DNA of 64,000 nucleotides from Methanobacterium alkalithermotolerans (GCF_018141185.1 NZ_CP058560.1:310001-374000), one strand, 5' to 3'; counted from the first letter of the stretch, positions 48,257-58,129 are shown. Notes: generated by a model from the sequence alone, not told the origin. Translations and numbers: made by a program.

Positions 48257-49042
48257 ATGGATAAAAAGGTAAGTATCATTGTACCGGTCTACAAAGGTCG
48301 GATTTATTTAGAAGAGTGTCTGGAGAGTCTTTTAAAGCAGACCTATCCCCACTGTGAAGTGGTGGTAATATATGTTAAGGGTGATAAAAAGGCCCAGGAA
48401 ATTATTGATAAATTTCAGAAAGATCCCTCACTTTTACCAGTAAAAATCAAAAAGAATGAGGGGATTTCTTCTACCCGTAACCTGGGGATTAAAATATCTT
48501 CCGGCCATTATGTGGCTTTTTGTGATGATGATGACTTTTTTCATCCACAAAAAATTGAAAAACAAATAAAAGTCCTGGAAGAACCAGGGGTGGGATTAAC
48601 TTACTGTGACTTCCAGGTGGTAAATACCAAAAGTGAATTGTTGACTGATGCTTCTGTTCCTGAATGGGATTTGAATAAATGGTTAAAAGATACCTATATT
48701 GGTCTTTCCACCCTGGTGGTGGAAAAACAAATCCTGGAAAAGGCGGGTTTATTTAATGAGGAGCTTTTTGCCAGTGAAGATTTTGAACTGCTTTTGAGGT
48801 TATCCACCTTAACCACCTTTAAAAAAACAAAGGGTTTTCTGGCCTCTAGAAGAATACATACATCTAATCACTCTCGAAAAACATCTAAAACATTAATAGA
48901 ACGATACAAAATATATAAAAAGTATGGATATACTACCCTTGGACTTTATACTCTTTTTAGAAACCTTTTTTTATCCAATACAATTTTCTATCTATATGAG
49001 CATCCCCGGCTATATGAAACCCTGAAAAAAATTAAAAGATAA
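48257..49042 (+). CDS. GT2-family glycosyltransferase
   Basis: A 261-residue GT-A glycosyltransferase. SIIVPVYKGRIYLEECLESL opens the nucleotide-sugar fold. ISSTRNLGIKISSGHYVAFCDDDDFFHP contains the metal-binding acidic run. There is no membrane helix. AGGAAAGG precedes the ATG by about 9 nt. It stands alone between AT-rich gaps of 500 and 350 bp. It probably adds a sugar to a surface glycan. Family GT2 is broad and donor and acceptor are unknown. Confidence 0.9.
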   Translation: MDKKVSIIVPVYKGRIYLEECLESLLKQTYPHCEVVVIYVKGDKKAQEIIDKFQKDPSLLPVKIKKNEGISSTRNLGIKISSGHYVAFCDDDDFFHPQKIEKQIKVLEEPGVGLTYCDFQVVNTKSELLTDASVPEWDLNKWLKDTYIGLSTLVVEKQILEKAGLFNEELFASEDFELLLRLSTLTTFKKTKGFLASRRIHTSNHSRKTSKTLIERYKIYKKYGYTTLGLYTLFRNLFLSNTIFYLYEHPRLYETLKKIKR

Positions 49043-49393
49043 GTATTACTATTTTTTTAGAAATTAAAAATTTGCAATATAATGATTTTTGCAATTTTTT
49101 TACATTCAATCTTAAATGTTAAAATCTTGGAAATAGATATACATTCGAAGATAAACCTATATCCTTACCCTTTCTTAATTATTGTTCTGGTAAGAAAATA
49201 TTCTATCTAATTATATCCACAATAACTAGCTAAAGTAAGATTACGATCTTAATCGAATTAGACTAAACCATTAACTAATTATTAATAATTGGTAAAAAAG
49301 TTTTTTAAAAGATTTAATAGAAATTTTACCTCTCAATCGGATAATCTCATTATTTATATAATACATGTGGAACAACAAAGTCAATCATATTTT
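49043..49393. other. AT-rich intergenic region
   Basis: A 351-bp gap after the GT2 gene and before the converging PIN-domain gene. It is very AT-rich with T-tracts near the gene end that may stop transcription. No ORF, RNA or repeat recognised. Confidence 0.5.
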
Positions 49394-49825
49394 TCATTCT
49401 TCTAAGCGATTAATATCCTGAAATTGATCAAAGTGTTTGTCAAAGCTGTATATTTCCGTATTACTAGTATTTCTCATTGCAGCAACAGTTACTAAATCAT
49501 TAAACCCGATTTTATTGTTTTTATATTGTTCTGCTAACTCTATTGCTCTAAATAACTCGTTTTGAGTTATTTCATGAATCTTTACATTTGGTGTTTCAAT
49601 TATAAATTTAATTACATCCCTTGCGATATCATGTCCTTCCCATTTTTCGAGAATATTCATGATTTCAGCAATTTGAAATGTGGTAATTCTTACTTGAATT
49701 CCATTTTGTATTTTTTTAAGAATTTTCATAGAGTTTTCCTTTATTCTTTTCTCGTTTTCAGTCAATTCATCTTTTTTACGTATGATTGCATGAATGAAAA
49801 TATTTGTATCAATATACTTTACCAT
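49394..49825 (-). CDS. PIN-domain toxin (VapC-like)
   Basis: A 143-residue PIN-domain protein of the VapC class, predicted to cut RNA. The acidic residues expected in the active site are seen: Asp6 in YIDTNIFIHA, Glu in TFQIAEIMN, Asp in GFNDLVTVA and Asp in SFDKHFDQ. GGAGG stands 8 nt before the ATG. It follows the antitoxin gene on the same strand by 29 nt, the usual order of VapBC pairs. It is an isolated module between surface-glycan genes. The target RNA is not known. Confidence 0.87.
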   Translation of the reverse strand: MVKYIDTNIFIHAIIRKKDELTENEKRIKENSMKILKKIQNGIQVRITTFQIAEIMNILEKWEGHDIARDVIKFIIETPNVKIHEITQNELFRAIELAEQYKNNKIGFNDLVTVAAMRNTSNTEIYSFDKHFDQFQDINRLEE

Positions 49826-49854
49826 TTATTGATCCTCCTGTCCTTGATTGGACT

Positions 49855-50115
49855 TTATTTTAGTAATTCTCGTTTAATATTATCCCAATCTGCTAAATCA
49901 GATTTTAAATCAACTTCAAGAGAATTAAAATGTTTTGTAATGTCTACCGGTTCATGACTTTTTAATATGATTTCTCCGTCCTTAATTTTAAGTACAACAT
50001 AAGAATTGTTTTTCAAATGTTTATTTCTCCATTTTTTTGGAATAACAATTCTACCATGGCCATCAACCTGTTTTATCATCTCTTGTACTTCTTCTTCACC
50101 TTTTACTTGGCTCAT
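49855..50115 (-). CDS. SpoVT/AbrB-type antitoxin (VapB-like)
   Basis: An 86-residue protein with an AbrB/MazE-type swapped-hairpin DNA-binding domain (VDGHGRIVIPKKWRNK, residues 17-32, then YVVLKIKDGEIIL) and an acidic C-terminal tail that would bind the toxin. GAGG precedes the ATG. With the PIN gene downstream it forms a toxin-antitoxin operon, expected to repress itself. The composition is AT-rich like the rest of the window. Confidence 0.87.
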   Translation of the reverse strand: MSQVKGEEEVQEMIKQVDGHGRIVIPKKWRNKHLKNNSYVVLKIKDGEIILKSHEPVDITKHFNSLEVDLKSDLADWDNIKRELLK

Positions 50116-50673
50116 GTTTTTTCCTCAAGTTCGTATCAATTTTATTTACTATATTGGTGGTTATAATATCTAATTAGAAAGCTTATTAGAAATTTACCAC
50201 TATCATTAAGGTAATTTATTCTTTTTGGAAGATATATACTTATGGATAATTTTATTTTTTGCCATTTTTTTTATATGGCATTAATTTTTTTCTATTTATT
50301 ATACTCACTATTTATTTCAGCACTGATTCTTAAGAGCACCATCCCTGAAAAAGCAGCATAAAAATCACCTAAAAATGAAAAAACGATAAATTAAAGCCAC
50401 CATAATTAAGATGTGATATTCCCACTTTCAAATAATTTCCTTAAGAAATCCATCCTAAAAAAACTGCTACTGGTCATAATATTGGTCCAATTTGATCTAA
50501 AGCCTCATCCAGGCCAAAACCTGTTCCAGGACTAACCGGCTAGATCATGTGATAAAACTACATCCTTGAAGGTAGGTGAGTACCTAATATTTTTACTCAA
50601 CCAACAATAGTCAAAACCCGGGCTAAAAAAAATAATTCGACACTTGTTATAGAAATATTTTTATATGGGCCTA
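50116..50673. other. Intergenic region upstream of the toxin-antitoxin pair
   Basis: A 558-bp gap. It contains a 39-codon hydrophobic ORF at 50242-50361 without a convincing SD and a stretch of mixed composition (50460-50600), possibly the remains of a former gene. I see no RNA gene or mobile element. Confidence 0.45.
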
Positions 50674-51861
50674 TTAAATCTCATGATTAATGTTTAAAGC
50701 TTTTTTATAGGTCTCCAGATGAGCACTGACACATTTATCCAGGTAAAACTTCTGGGCCTCTTTTAATCCATTTTCACCCATTTTTTTACGTAAAGTTTCA
50801 TCTTCCATGAGCCGGATTATACTCTCACTTAAGGCCACCGGATCCTGTGGAGGAATGATAAATCCGGTTTTATGGTCTATCATCTGCTCTTTTATGGCCC
50901 CTACATCGGTGGCAATAACTGCTTTACCCATACACATGGCTTCCAGTATCACCAGAGGAGTACCCTCAGCAATAGAAGGTAAGATTAAAAGGTGTGATAT
51001 CCCCAATATAGATGGTATGTCTTCACGAGAGCCTAAAAAATAGATACTATCTGTTAAATTGAGTTTTTCAAGGAGTTCTACCAGTTGCAAATAGTAATCT
51101 TTTTGGGTGGAGGGAACATCACCTACCAGGAGCAATTTGAAATTCGGGTTATTTTCCAGTACCCGGGGCAGGGCTTCTATAAGATAACGGTGCCCTTTAA
51201 CTGGATTTATATTGGCCACACAGACCCCTAAAAAATGGGAATTATTTAAACCCAGCTCGGTTAATAGATGTTCTTTTTTAAGGAGGGCCTGGTTCAGGTT
51301 GAATTTATCCGGGTCCACCGGTTCATATATTACCTGCACATTCCTCCGGGATTTAAAGCCCTCCCCTAAGTAGTACTCCCCCAGGCTGGGGGCAATGACA
51401 ATTATCTCTTCTGCCACCGGTTTTACCAAAATCATCATCAGAGAAATTAAAAAGGAGGGATAAAGGGAACTCATAAGGTGCCATACCACTTTTTTTCCAC
51501 TAAGGTAAGCAGCTAAAGCGGGCTGGAAATTTAAAACACCATTAACATGAACCAGGTCTACATTTTCCCGCCTGATGAGGCGGGTGAATTGAAATACAGT
51601 TAAGGGTATGGTCACTATCCAGAAAATATTTTTTAGAATTGATTTTGCAGAATTGAAATTTGATGGTCCGGGAAAAAAGATTTCATTAACCGGGAATCCT
51701 TCCCTTTGGGCATAGCTGGTGAAGTTTGTATTACCTGAAGATGAAGAGGGACAGGCCAGGATGGTGTTTACTCCTTCTTTTTTTAGTTTCTCTGCTACAG
51801 AAATCACCCTGATTTGGGGCCCACCCAGATAATTTTGCATAACCACATTTAGTACCTTCAT
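50674..51861 (-). CDS. GT4-family glycosyltransferase
   Basis: A 395-residue GT-B enzyme. It begins KVLNVVMQNYLGGPQIRV, with the acceptor-side glycine motif, and the donor half carries IAEGTPLVILEAMCMGKAVIA with its conserved glutamates. A hydrophobic segment around residue 75-90 may contact the membrane. GGTGAATTGA precedes the ATG. It lies 23 nt downstream of the pyruvyl transferase gene and is likely co-transcribed with it, suggesting that sugar and pyruvate are added to one glycan. Confidence 0.9.
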   Translation of the reverse strand: MKVLNVVMQNYLGGPQIRVISVAEKLKKEGVNTILACPSSSSGNTNFTSYAQREGFPVNEIFFPGPSNFNSAKSILKNIFWIVTIPLTVFQFTRLIRRENVDLVHVNGVLNFQPALAAYLSGKKVVWHLMSSLYPSFLISLMMILVKPVAEEIIVIAPSLGEYYLGEGFKSRRNVQVIYEPVDPDKFNLNQALLKKEHLLTELGLNNSHFLGVCVANINPVKGHRYLIEALPRVLENNPNFKLLLVGDVPSTQKDYYLQLVELLEKLNLTDSIYFLGSREDIPSILGISHLLILPSIAEGTPLVILEAMCMGKAVIATDVGAIKEQMIDHKTGFIIPPQDPVALSESIIRLMEDETLRKKMGENGLKEAQKFYLDKCVSAHLETYKKALNINHEI

Positions 51862-51884
51862 TCAATTCACCGGGTTAATATCAC

Positions 51885-53105
51885 CTAAAGCACCTTCAAC
51901 CAGTTTAAAGCCTTTTTTTGAGCTTCTTCAAGTTTTAAGGAAGGTTGGAAATCATGAGGATTAAGCTGGATTTCCTGTATTTTTTCATCCATCCCTCCAG
52001 AGAGTACCTCTTCTAAGGAGATACATGCCTTACTATTTAATCCCACATCCCGGGCGAAAGCCCTGTTTTTTGGGGCGTAATCTATTATTAGAAGTGGTAG
52101 ATTGTTTATAAAGGCAAATAGGCAGGAGTGATATCTCATCCCTATAAAGGAGGAGCAGGTTGATATTTCATTAAGTATGTAAAGGGGATCCGGATTATAA
52201 GGAATTATTTCAACCCTATTTTTAAAATCCAGTAATTCGAATAAGGAAGTGGTAATCTGGATGTCATCGTGGGGTGGTTGGCCATTGAATATGAAGAGTT
52301 TCAGATGATGGAGGTGACTATCAGCCATCCATTTATTAAGTGCCAGGGCTATTTTCTCTACCAATAAATCGTCATTTTCATTTTTAGGATCATATATATG
52401 GTAAAAGGGTAATATAGATACTCCCATAATTACCCTGGATTTAAGGTTAGTTTTATCCAGAGTATCTTCTTTTTTAAGAAGATATGACTCTTGTTTTGTT
52501 TTATTAATCAAAGGATTTAGCTGGCTATCTTTTTTAAAGATTCCTTCACTTAATAATAAGGATAAATCCAAAGACTGGTAAGTTTTTGTATCCACTCCCA
52601 TATCCTGCAGGGTTTCTTCTGATAAGGAGTCTCTTACCACAATCAAATCAGCCATTTTACAGGTATTTTTAATTAAGAATTTCCCCCACCAGTTATTTGG
52701 TTTTTCCACCCCAATACCCAGAAAATAGCACTTTTTGCCCCTTAATTTCATGGCCCCGGTAATTAGAAGATGCTGTAATAGTCTAGGTATCCTGATTCTC
52801 CGGGTACCATAGTCAAAAAAATGGGTGCCTCCTCCCAAGACATAGATGGAAGACTGGAATAATGCTTTAAAAAATAAGAAGCGCTGGTAAGGATTTACTT
52901 CTCTAATCCGATTATCCATAGAGGGTGGTAACTTAATTTTTGAGCCGGTGGTGATGGTGAAGGTAGTAGAAGGGTATATCCTATCCATGATATTTAAAAG
53001 TGAATATAACATGGCATCATCCCCGGTATTTTTCCAACCATAATAGCCCAGTATGAAGATATGTTCCCCGGGATCATCTTTAGAGTTTATTAGAGCCATC
53101 TCCAT
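51885..53105 (-). CDS. Polysaccharide pyruvyl transferase family protein
   Basis: A 406-residue protein of the WcaK/CsaB type, which adds pyruvate as a ketal to surface glycans. GYYGWKNTGDDAML near the start is the family signature, and GMRYHSCLFAF near residue 340 is the second conserved block. In bacteria pyruvylated wall glycan anchors S-layer proteins, and a similar role here is conceivable. The start is unclear: ATGs at 53105 and 53099 lack an SD, while GGAG at 53100-53103 is 9 nt before an in-frame ATA at 53088-53090. It precedes a GT4 gene. Confidence 0.88.
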   Translation of the reverse strand: MEMALINSKDDPGEHIFILGYYGWKNTGDDAMLYSLLNIMDRIYPSTTFTITTGSKIKLPPSMDNRIREVNPYQRFLFFKALFQSSIYVLGGGTHFFDYGTRRIRIPRLLQHLLITGAMKLRGKKCYFLGIGVEKPNNWWGKFLIKNTCKMADLIVVRDSLSEETLQDMGVDTKTYQSLDLSLLLSEGIFKKDSQLNPLINKTKQESYLLKKEDTLDKTNLKSRVIMGVSILPFYHIYDPKNENDDLLVEKIALALNKWMADSHLHHLKLFIFNGQPPHDDIQITTSLFELLDFKNRVEIIPYNPDPLYILNEISTCSSFIGMRYHSCLFAFINNLPLLIIDYAPKNRAFARDVGLNSKACISLEEVLSGGMDEKIQEIQLNPHDFQPSLKLEEAQKKALNWLKVL

Positions 53106-53249
53106 GAAATTAATTCTTGATAAATTCCCTGTTTTTAAATTTAAAAGGATTTATTCTCCCCATAAAAAAATTTATTTTGAAAAATATTAATCCAGGAAAT
53201 AAAGGAATTGTGGTTTTATGAATTATAAAAAAAGTTTAGAAGGGATATA

Positions 53250-53570
53250 TTAATTTTTCATGTCTTCTTTTAAGGTTTTATAGAACTGTTTAAATTCCCA
53301 GTCCCATTCTGCAGAAACCCGATCTAAATCAATTTCCATTTGCGGGTCATCCTGATACCCGGATAAAGGAATGTGAACTTCAATAAGGGGTGCTTTAACT
53401 TCAAATTTAACATTATCAATCATCATCTGAATCTGGAATAGTGCTAAATTATTTAATAGTTCTTTTTCAGTTTCTTTATCCAGTTTAGTATCTTCATAGG
53501 TTAATACATATTTAGTTTCCCAGGAGGAATTATTCATCTTGCTTTGTTGGCATTTTATTAGTTTTAACAT
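53250..53570 (-). CDS. Hypothetical protein
   Basis: A 106-residue soluble protein I do not recognise. It has two helical stretches and a beta-rich centre (VKFEVKAPLIEVHIPLSGY), with an acidic tail. GAGGTAA lies 5 nt before the ATG, which makes it a convincing real gene. It stands alone, divergent from the histidine kinase and downstream of no same-strand gene. No cofactor motif or membrane segment is seen. Confidence 0.7.
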   Translation of the reverse strand: MLKLIKCQQSKMNNSSWETKYVLTYEDTKLDKETEKELLNNLALFQIQMMIDNVKFEVKAPLIEVHIPLSGYQDDPQMEIDLDRVSAEWDWEFKQFYKTLKEDMKN

Positions 53571-53792
53571 AAAATTACCTCAGATATTTCTTAAGACTTA
53601 ATTAAAGCTCCTATAAATGATTATAAAATATATCCTTAAATACTCTTTAATAAATTTATTATATATAGTTATAGGGGATTTTTTTTAGAAAAATTGTTAA
53701 TATATAAACCATTTTAAATTATCTTTTTATATGGAAGCTAAAGTTAATAATTGCTCTATTCCCAGTAAAACTATATAAAACAAAGAGGGTAC

Positions 53793-53807
53793 ATACTAAG
53801 TTAGTAT
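53793..53807. promoter_or_regulatory. Perfect 15-bp palindrome at the histidine kinase promoter
   Basis: ATACTAA-G-TTAGTAT has perfect 7-bp arms around one central base. It lies about 20 bp after a TATA box (TATATAAAA, about 53772-53780) and directly before the SD, so it covers the expected start of transcription. It is a strong candidate for a repressor operator. Confidence 0.6.
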
Positions 53808-53822
53808 ATATAAGGAGATATT

Positions 53823-56069
53823 ATGAACCTTTATTCATTCCTATCACTCATCGTGTTTATCATCTATGTTATAATGGGTTTTTACGCTCTTAAATTGGAT
53901 AAGAAATCTCCTTTAAACCAGGCTTTTTTTATAGTGAGTATGGCCATGGCCTTATGGTCTCTGGCTTTTACTTTCTTTTTTATGGCACCAGATAAGGAAT
54001 CGGCCTGGTTTTTTTATAAATTAAGTTCCTGGGGCCGCAGCACCCATCCGGCACTGCTTTTAATATTTTCACTGATTTTAACCCGTAGATACAGGATATG
54101 GAAAAATAAATTCATTATTTTTCTCCTCTTAGTCCCGGCTTTGATATTTGTATGGCAGACCTATACCGGGCCCTTTATCACCGGTGATTTGATACTTTTA
54201 AATGGAGTATGGTATGAGGATTTACTAAATAACAGTCCCTGGTGGACTGCCTATAGTTTTTATTTTGTGGGTTATAATTTAGTAAGCCTATTTTTAGTAT
54301 GGGAATGGGGTCAAAGTGCCGCCATTGATCGTGAAAAAAAGCAGTCTCATTTCATATTTTATAGTGCTCTTCTGGTTCTTTTTTTAGCCCTTTTTACCAA
54401 TGCCATTTTACCCAGCCTGGCTATATATTCTGTACCTGCTGTGGGCAATATTCTGGGTATGGGAGTTATAATTGCCATCTGGTATTCTATAACCCATTAC
54501 CAGCTTATGCAGATTGATCCTTCCATGGCCGGAGAAATCATAATGGATAAAATAACCGACATGGTAATTCTCCTGGATCCGGAAGGAAATATATCCCGGG
54601 TTAATCCTCGTTTAGAAATGCTTCTTGGTTTTTCCCAGTACAGTTTAAGGGGCCGTCACTACTCCACCTTCATCCAGAATCAGGTTGAACAAAAAGTACT
54701 GGGCAATAAAATAGATTTCTTAAAGCTGCAGCATGATAAAAGATCCAGGGATTATCCACTTAACCAGAAAATAGAGCTGCACTATCCTACCCGGAAAGGT
54801 GATACCATACCTGTGGAGGCCCTTATTTCCTTGATTACTAGTGAGGATGAAATAGCTGGTTTTGCCTTAGTAGCCCAGGATCAGCGCCAGACCATCAAAT
54901 TAAAACAGGAAATTCAGGAAAAGTTAAAGGCTCAGGAAAATGTTAAAAGACATCTAAAGGCCCTGCAGTCATTAAACGAATTAATTGTCTCCATGAACCA
55001 GATTATTACCCCCCAAGAGTTACTGGCCAAAACTCTGGATTCCTCGTTGGATTTACTGGAATTCCAAAAAGGTGGGGTTTATTTAATTGAAGGAGATGAT
55101 TTAAAACTTAAAATACATAAAAATTTTGATGACGATATGTTAAAAGCAAATAGTAATTTTAAAGTTGATAAAAAGCCATTTGCATCATTATTAACAGAAG
55201 GTAGTTGTTTTATCAGCAACTGCTACCTGGAAATAAACCCTGAAAAGGCCCGTAGATGGAAGGTTAATTCCCTGGCTGCCGTTCCCCTTAAATCTAAAGA
55301 AGAAATTTTAGGGATGCTGGTGGTATTTGGAGAAGATAAGCATCCCTTTTTGGAGATGGATAAAAATATTTTAGAATCTATTGGCCGGGAGACAGGTGCT
55401 TCCCTGAGCCGTATAAAGGCCGAAGAAGAAATTATATCCGCCCTTAAAGATAAAGAAGTGCTTTTAACTGAAATACATCACCGGGTGAAGAATAATATGC
55501 AAATTATTTCCAGTTTACTTAATCTGCAGACCATTTTCACCTCTGATGAGAATATACGTCAGGTAATCAGGGAGAGTCAGGGCCGGGTGCGGAGTATGGC
55601 CCTGGTACATGAACATATTTACCAGAAGCACACCCTCTCCCAGGTGGATTTAGCATCTTATATGGAAGGTCTGCTTACAGAACTGATTCGAGGATATCAA
55701 AGCCCTAAACGTGAGATTGTTCTTGATCTGGATGTGGAAAAGATAGATTTGAACCTGGATACCATCATCCCCCTGGGCCTTATTTTAAATGAACTGGTAA
55801 CAAATTCACTTAAATACGCATTTAAGGATCGATTAAGAGGATTGTTATCCGTTAAAATAAAAAAAACAGATGAAGGTTACTGTATGGAGGTTAAAGACGA
55901 TGGTGTGGGTCTACCTCCTGAGATAGATATAGAGAATACCACCACCCTGGGGCTGATGCTGGTACAAAATCTCTCCCAGCAAATTGAAGGAGTGGTGCAA
56001 CTGGTACCTGATGAGGGGGCCTACTTCAAAATTTTATTCCAGGAAATTTACTACAAGGACAGATTTTAA
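53823..56069 (+). CDS. Sensor histidine kinase: 7TM-PAS-GAF-HisKA_2-HATPase
   Basis: A 748-residue sensor kinase. Seven N-terminal helices (to about residue 230) form a 7TM-type sensor, followed by a PAS domain (about 240-355, VILLDPEGNISRVN), a GAF domain (about 375-525), and a HisKA_2 kinase core. The phosphorylated histidine is in EIHHRVKNNMQ (His552 or His553). The ATP-binding lid has NELVTNSLKYAF and DDGVGLPP. GGAG is 6 nt before the ATG. No response regulator lies next to it in the window. The signal it senses is unknown. Confidence 0.93.
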   Translation: MNLYSFLSLIVFIIYVIMGFYALKLDKKSPLNQAFFIVSMAMALWSLAFTFFFMAPDKESAWFFYKLSSWGRSTHPALLLIFSLILTRRYRIWKNKFIIFLLLVPALIFVWQTYTGPFITGDLILLNGVWYEDLLNNSPWWTAYSFYFVGYNLVSLFLVWEWGQSAAIDREKKQSHFIFYSALLVLFLALFTNAILPSLAIYSVPAVGNILGMGVIIAIWYSITHYQLMQIDPSMAGEIIMDKITDMVILLDPEGNISRVNPRLEMLLGFSQYSLRGRHYSTFIQNQVEQKVLGNKIDFLKLQHDKRSRDYPLNQKIELHYPTRKGDTIPVEALISLITSEDEIAGFALVAQDQRQTIKLKQEIQEKLKAQENVKRHLKALQSLNELIVSMNQIITPQELLAKTLDSSLDLLEFQKGGVYLIEGDDLKLKIHKNFDDDMLKANSNFKVDKKPFASLLTEGSCFISNCYLEINPEKARRWKVNSLAAVPLKSKEEILGMLVVFGEDKHPFLEMDKNILESIGRETGASLSRIKAEEEIISALKDKEVLLTEIHHRVKNNMQIISSLLNLQTIFTSDENIRQVIRESQGRVRSMALVHEHIYQKHTLSQVDLASYMEGLLTELIRGYQSPKREIVLDLDVEKIDLNLDTIIPLGLILNELVTNSLKYAFKDRLRGLLSVKIKKTDEGYCMEVKDDGVGLPPEIDIENTTTLGLMLVQNLSQQIEGVVQLVPDEGAYFKILFQEIYYKDRF

Positions 56070-56460
56070 TTTAAACCTTAATTAAATAGATAGTTGAAAG
56101 CTAAACTATTAGTTTAATCACAGTATAGTTTGATAATTAATGCATCTGTTTAGAGGATGAATTTTAGTCTTTAAGGGTGAGTGGGTTAAAATATTTTTTT
56201 AAATTACCCATCTTTATCCCTATCTCTTTTCTGTGAAAAATAAAATCCGCTCATTTTAAAATTTTAATCCCCACCTATTAAAAAAAAATTAGTTGGTATA
56301 GGGGGTAAGATGATTGAGAATAATTTTTATAAGAAAATGCAGTTACTGTCATTTAAGGTGAAACTTAGTAAAAATTATCATTTTTTACCGTATTAATTTC
56401 CATCTAAATCCAGTTTTATCTTACTTAAAAAAAAGGTGGATAAAGTGAGTTATCTTTTTA
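56070..56460. other. AT-rich intergenic region
   Basis: About 390 bp after the histidine kinase gene with no ORF or RNA gene. T-rich tracts near 56230 could end transcription. Confidence 0.45.
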
Positions 56461-56516
56461 GTTAAAAATTCACTATAGTTAGAATTTAGTTAGAAATTCA
56501 CTCTAGTTAGAATTTT
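56461..56516. repeat. Two 28-bp tandem repeats
   Basis: Two adjacent imperfect copies of a 28-bp unit (56461-56488 and 56489-56516), with three differences, share AATTCACT and TAGTTAGAATTT. They lie about 175 bp upstream of the radical SAM gene, so they could hold paired binding sites for a regulator. Confidence 0.7.
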
Positions 56517-56690
56517 CGAAAAGTTTAGATAAAAAAATATTATTTTTATTAAAATCTGGTAAATTGCTAAGATATAAATTTATTAAAGATTATATTATCT
56601 TTTATGATTTTTGCTAAGGAAAAAGAACTTTATTTATCTGGAAGAATGGATTATAACCAGATTTTATATTCATCCCTCAGGTGATAGGTA

Positions 56691-57509
56691 ATGATTCTGG
56701 TTAATGAGGTTGAATCTTCCTCTATTATATCTCCTACCACTACTCCCCGGGCAGATTTTGTAATAAATCCCTACATCGGGTGCAGTCATGGGTGTATATA
56801 TTGTTATGCTCGCTTTATGAAACGTTTTACCGGTCACCAGGAAAAGTGGGGAAAATTTGTGGATGTGAAAGTCAATGGTGCCCAGCTGGTTCCTCATCCC
56901 CGGCCCAAATTTAAAGGAAGTTCCATACTCCTATCTTCAGTCACTGATCCCTACCTGCAGCTTGAAAAAAAATATGAATTGACACGGAGAATAATTCAAG
57001 AACTCCTGCCCCTGAAAGGATGTTTAATGATTTTAACTAAATCTGATCTGGTATTAAGAGATCTGGACATCCTGGAAAAGATGAAAAAAGTGGAAATTGG
57101 GTTTTCCTTTTCCACCCTGAATGAAAACCTTAGAAAAGAAATTGAACCCCGGGCTAAAACTATAGAAGAACGGTTAAATGCTCTAATCCAGGTAAAAGAA
57201 TCAGGATTTAAAAATTTTTTATTTATCAGTCCCATACTGCCTTATTTAACTCCCTGGGAAGATATAATTGACACTACCCGGGATTATGTGGATTATTACA
57301 TGTTCGAAAATCTTAATGTAAATGGTAGTGTATGGCCTTCGGTTTTAAAGTGGTTAAAAAAATTCCATCCCCACCTGGTGGAGGAATACCGGTCCATTTA
57401 TTATGGGGAGTCTTCCTACTGGATTGAAGAAAAACAGGCCATTAAAGATTACTGTAAAAAAGAAAAATTGGTGAGTGAATTTTATTTTCATCATAAAAAA
57501 ACTAAATAA
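56691..57509 (+). CDS. Radical SAM protein, SPL-like
   Basis: A 272-residue radical SAM protein of the spore-photoproduct-lyase-like group (COG1533 type). The cluster motif is CSHGCIYC (CxxxCxxC) near residue 30, followed by a long insert with PHPRPKFKGSSILLSSVTDPY. Conserved features include KSDLVLRD and ATP-like IEPRAKTIEERL. AGGTGAT precedes the ATG. It stands alone. Such proteins in archaea are mostly of unknown substrate; DNA repair is possible but unproven. Confidence 0.85.
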   Translation: MILVNEVESSSIISPTTTPRADFVINPYIGCSHGCIYCYARFMKRFTGHQEKWGKFVDVKVNGAQLVPHPRPKFKGSSILLSSVTDPYLQLEKKYELTRRIIQELLPLKGCLMILTKSDLVLRDLDILEKMKKVEIGFSFSTLNENLRKEIEPRAKTIEERLNALIQVKESGFKNFLFISPILPYLTPWEDIIDTTRDYVDYYMFENLNVNGSVWPSVLKWLKKFHPHLVEEYRSIYYGESSYWIEEKQAIKDYCKKEKLVSEFYFHHKKTK

Positions 57510-58121
57510 CTATATTGAATATTCTACCTCTTTTTAAAGCCTTTCATCAACCAGGAGATGAAAATAATTAATTTTAATTTTTGAAAATAATCAGGGTATG
57601 CAAAATGCTTTCTTAAAAAATCAAAGTCCCTTAATCACCGGATATGGTCCTTTTCCAATAGCCCTAATATTCTGTTAAATTGATTAAAATCATGCTTATG
57701 AAAGGTTTAATGGTTAAAAAAGAACGCTGATAGGGCATTAAGATTAGAGATATTTCGTGGCTTTTTTAGAGAAATATAATGATTTTAAAGGTTTTTTTAG
57801 GAGTATTGGCCAAATCATTGTAAATTTATTTTTGATTAAGCGAACATTGTATATTTGAAGGTTAAAGGCTTCTTTAAGAGGCCTTTTTTAATTTTAAGTT
57901 CTCTTTTTAGTCCGGGAGCAGTAATATGTCCCTTCCTAATCCATTTAAAAATGCTTTAATCAAGGGTCATTTATTTAAAATAAGAATGTATTATGCTTAA
58001 AATTTGAAATTGGGTTAGAAAAGATAATATCCAGTGATAGTTATTATAAAAGGTCACCGAAGAGCTTTATTGGATTAAATAATGTTTAAGGAGGCCTTTT
58101 TTCTAATTTTTATCCACAATC
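57510..58121. other. Intergenic region with hairpin/T-tract elements
   Basis: About 610 bp without a gene. AAAGGC...GCCTTT followed by six T (57866-57889) makes a terminator-like hairpin. A similar AGGCCTTTTTT recurs at about 58092-58102 just before the promoter at 58122. Similar GGCCTT elements precede the third secreted-protein gene (63030, 63115). No coding potential seen. Confidence 0.5.
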
Positions 58122-58129
58122 TTTATATA
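58122..58129 (+). promoter_or_regulatory. TATA box of the first endoisopeptidase gene
   Basis: TTTATATA with start of transcription expected near 58152-58155. The TATA box is followed 26 nt later by TCATGTTGACT, with the same spacing as before the second endoisopeptidase gene (60842 and 60876). Confidence 0.7.

Noticed and set aside
50242..50361. 39-codon hydrophobic ORF as a small membrane peptide or toxin
   Set aside because: No well-placed SD or promoter and composition is simply T-rich; could not be supported.
51885..53105. Firm claim of an ATA start for the pyruvyl transferase
   Set aside because: GGAG is 9 nt before an in-frame ATA, but two ATGs are also present close by, so the case is much weaker than for the five listed genes.
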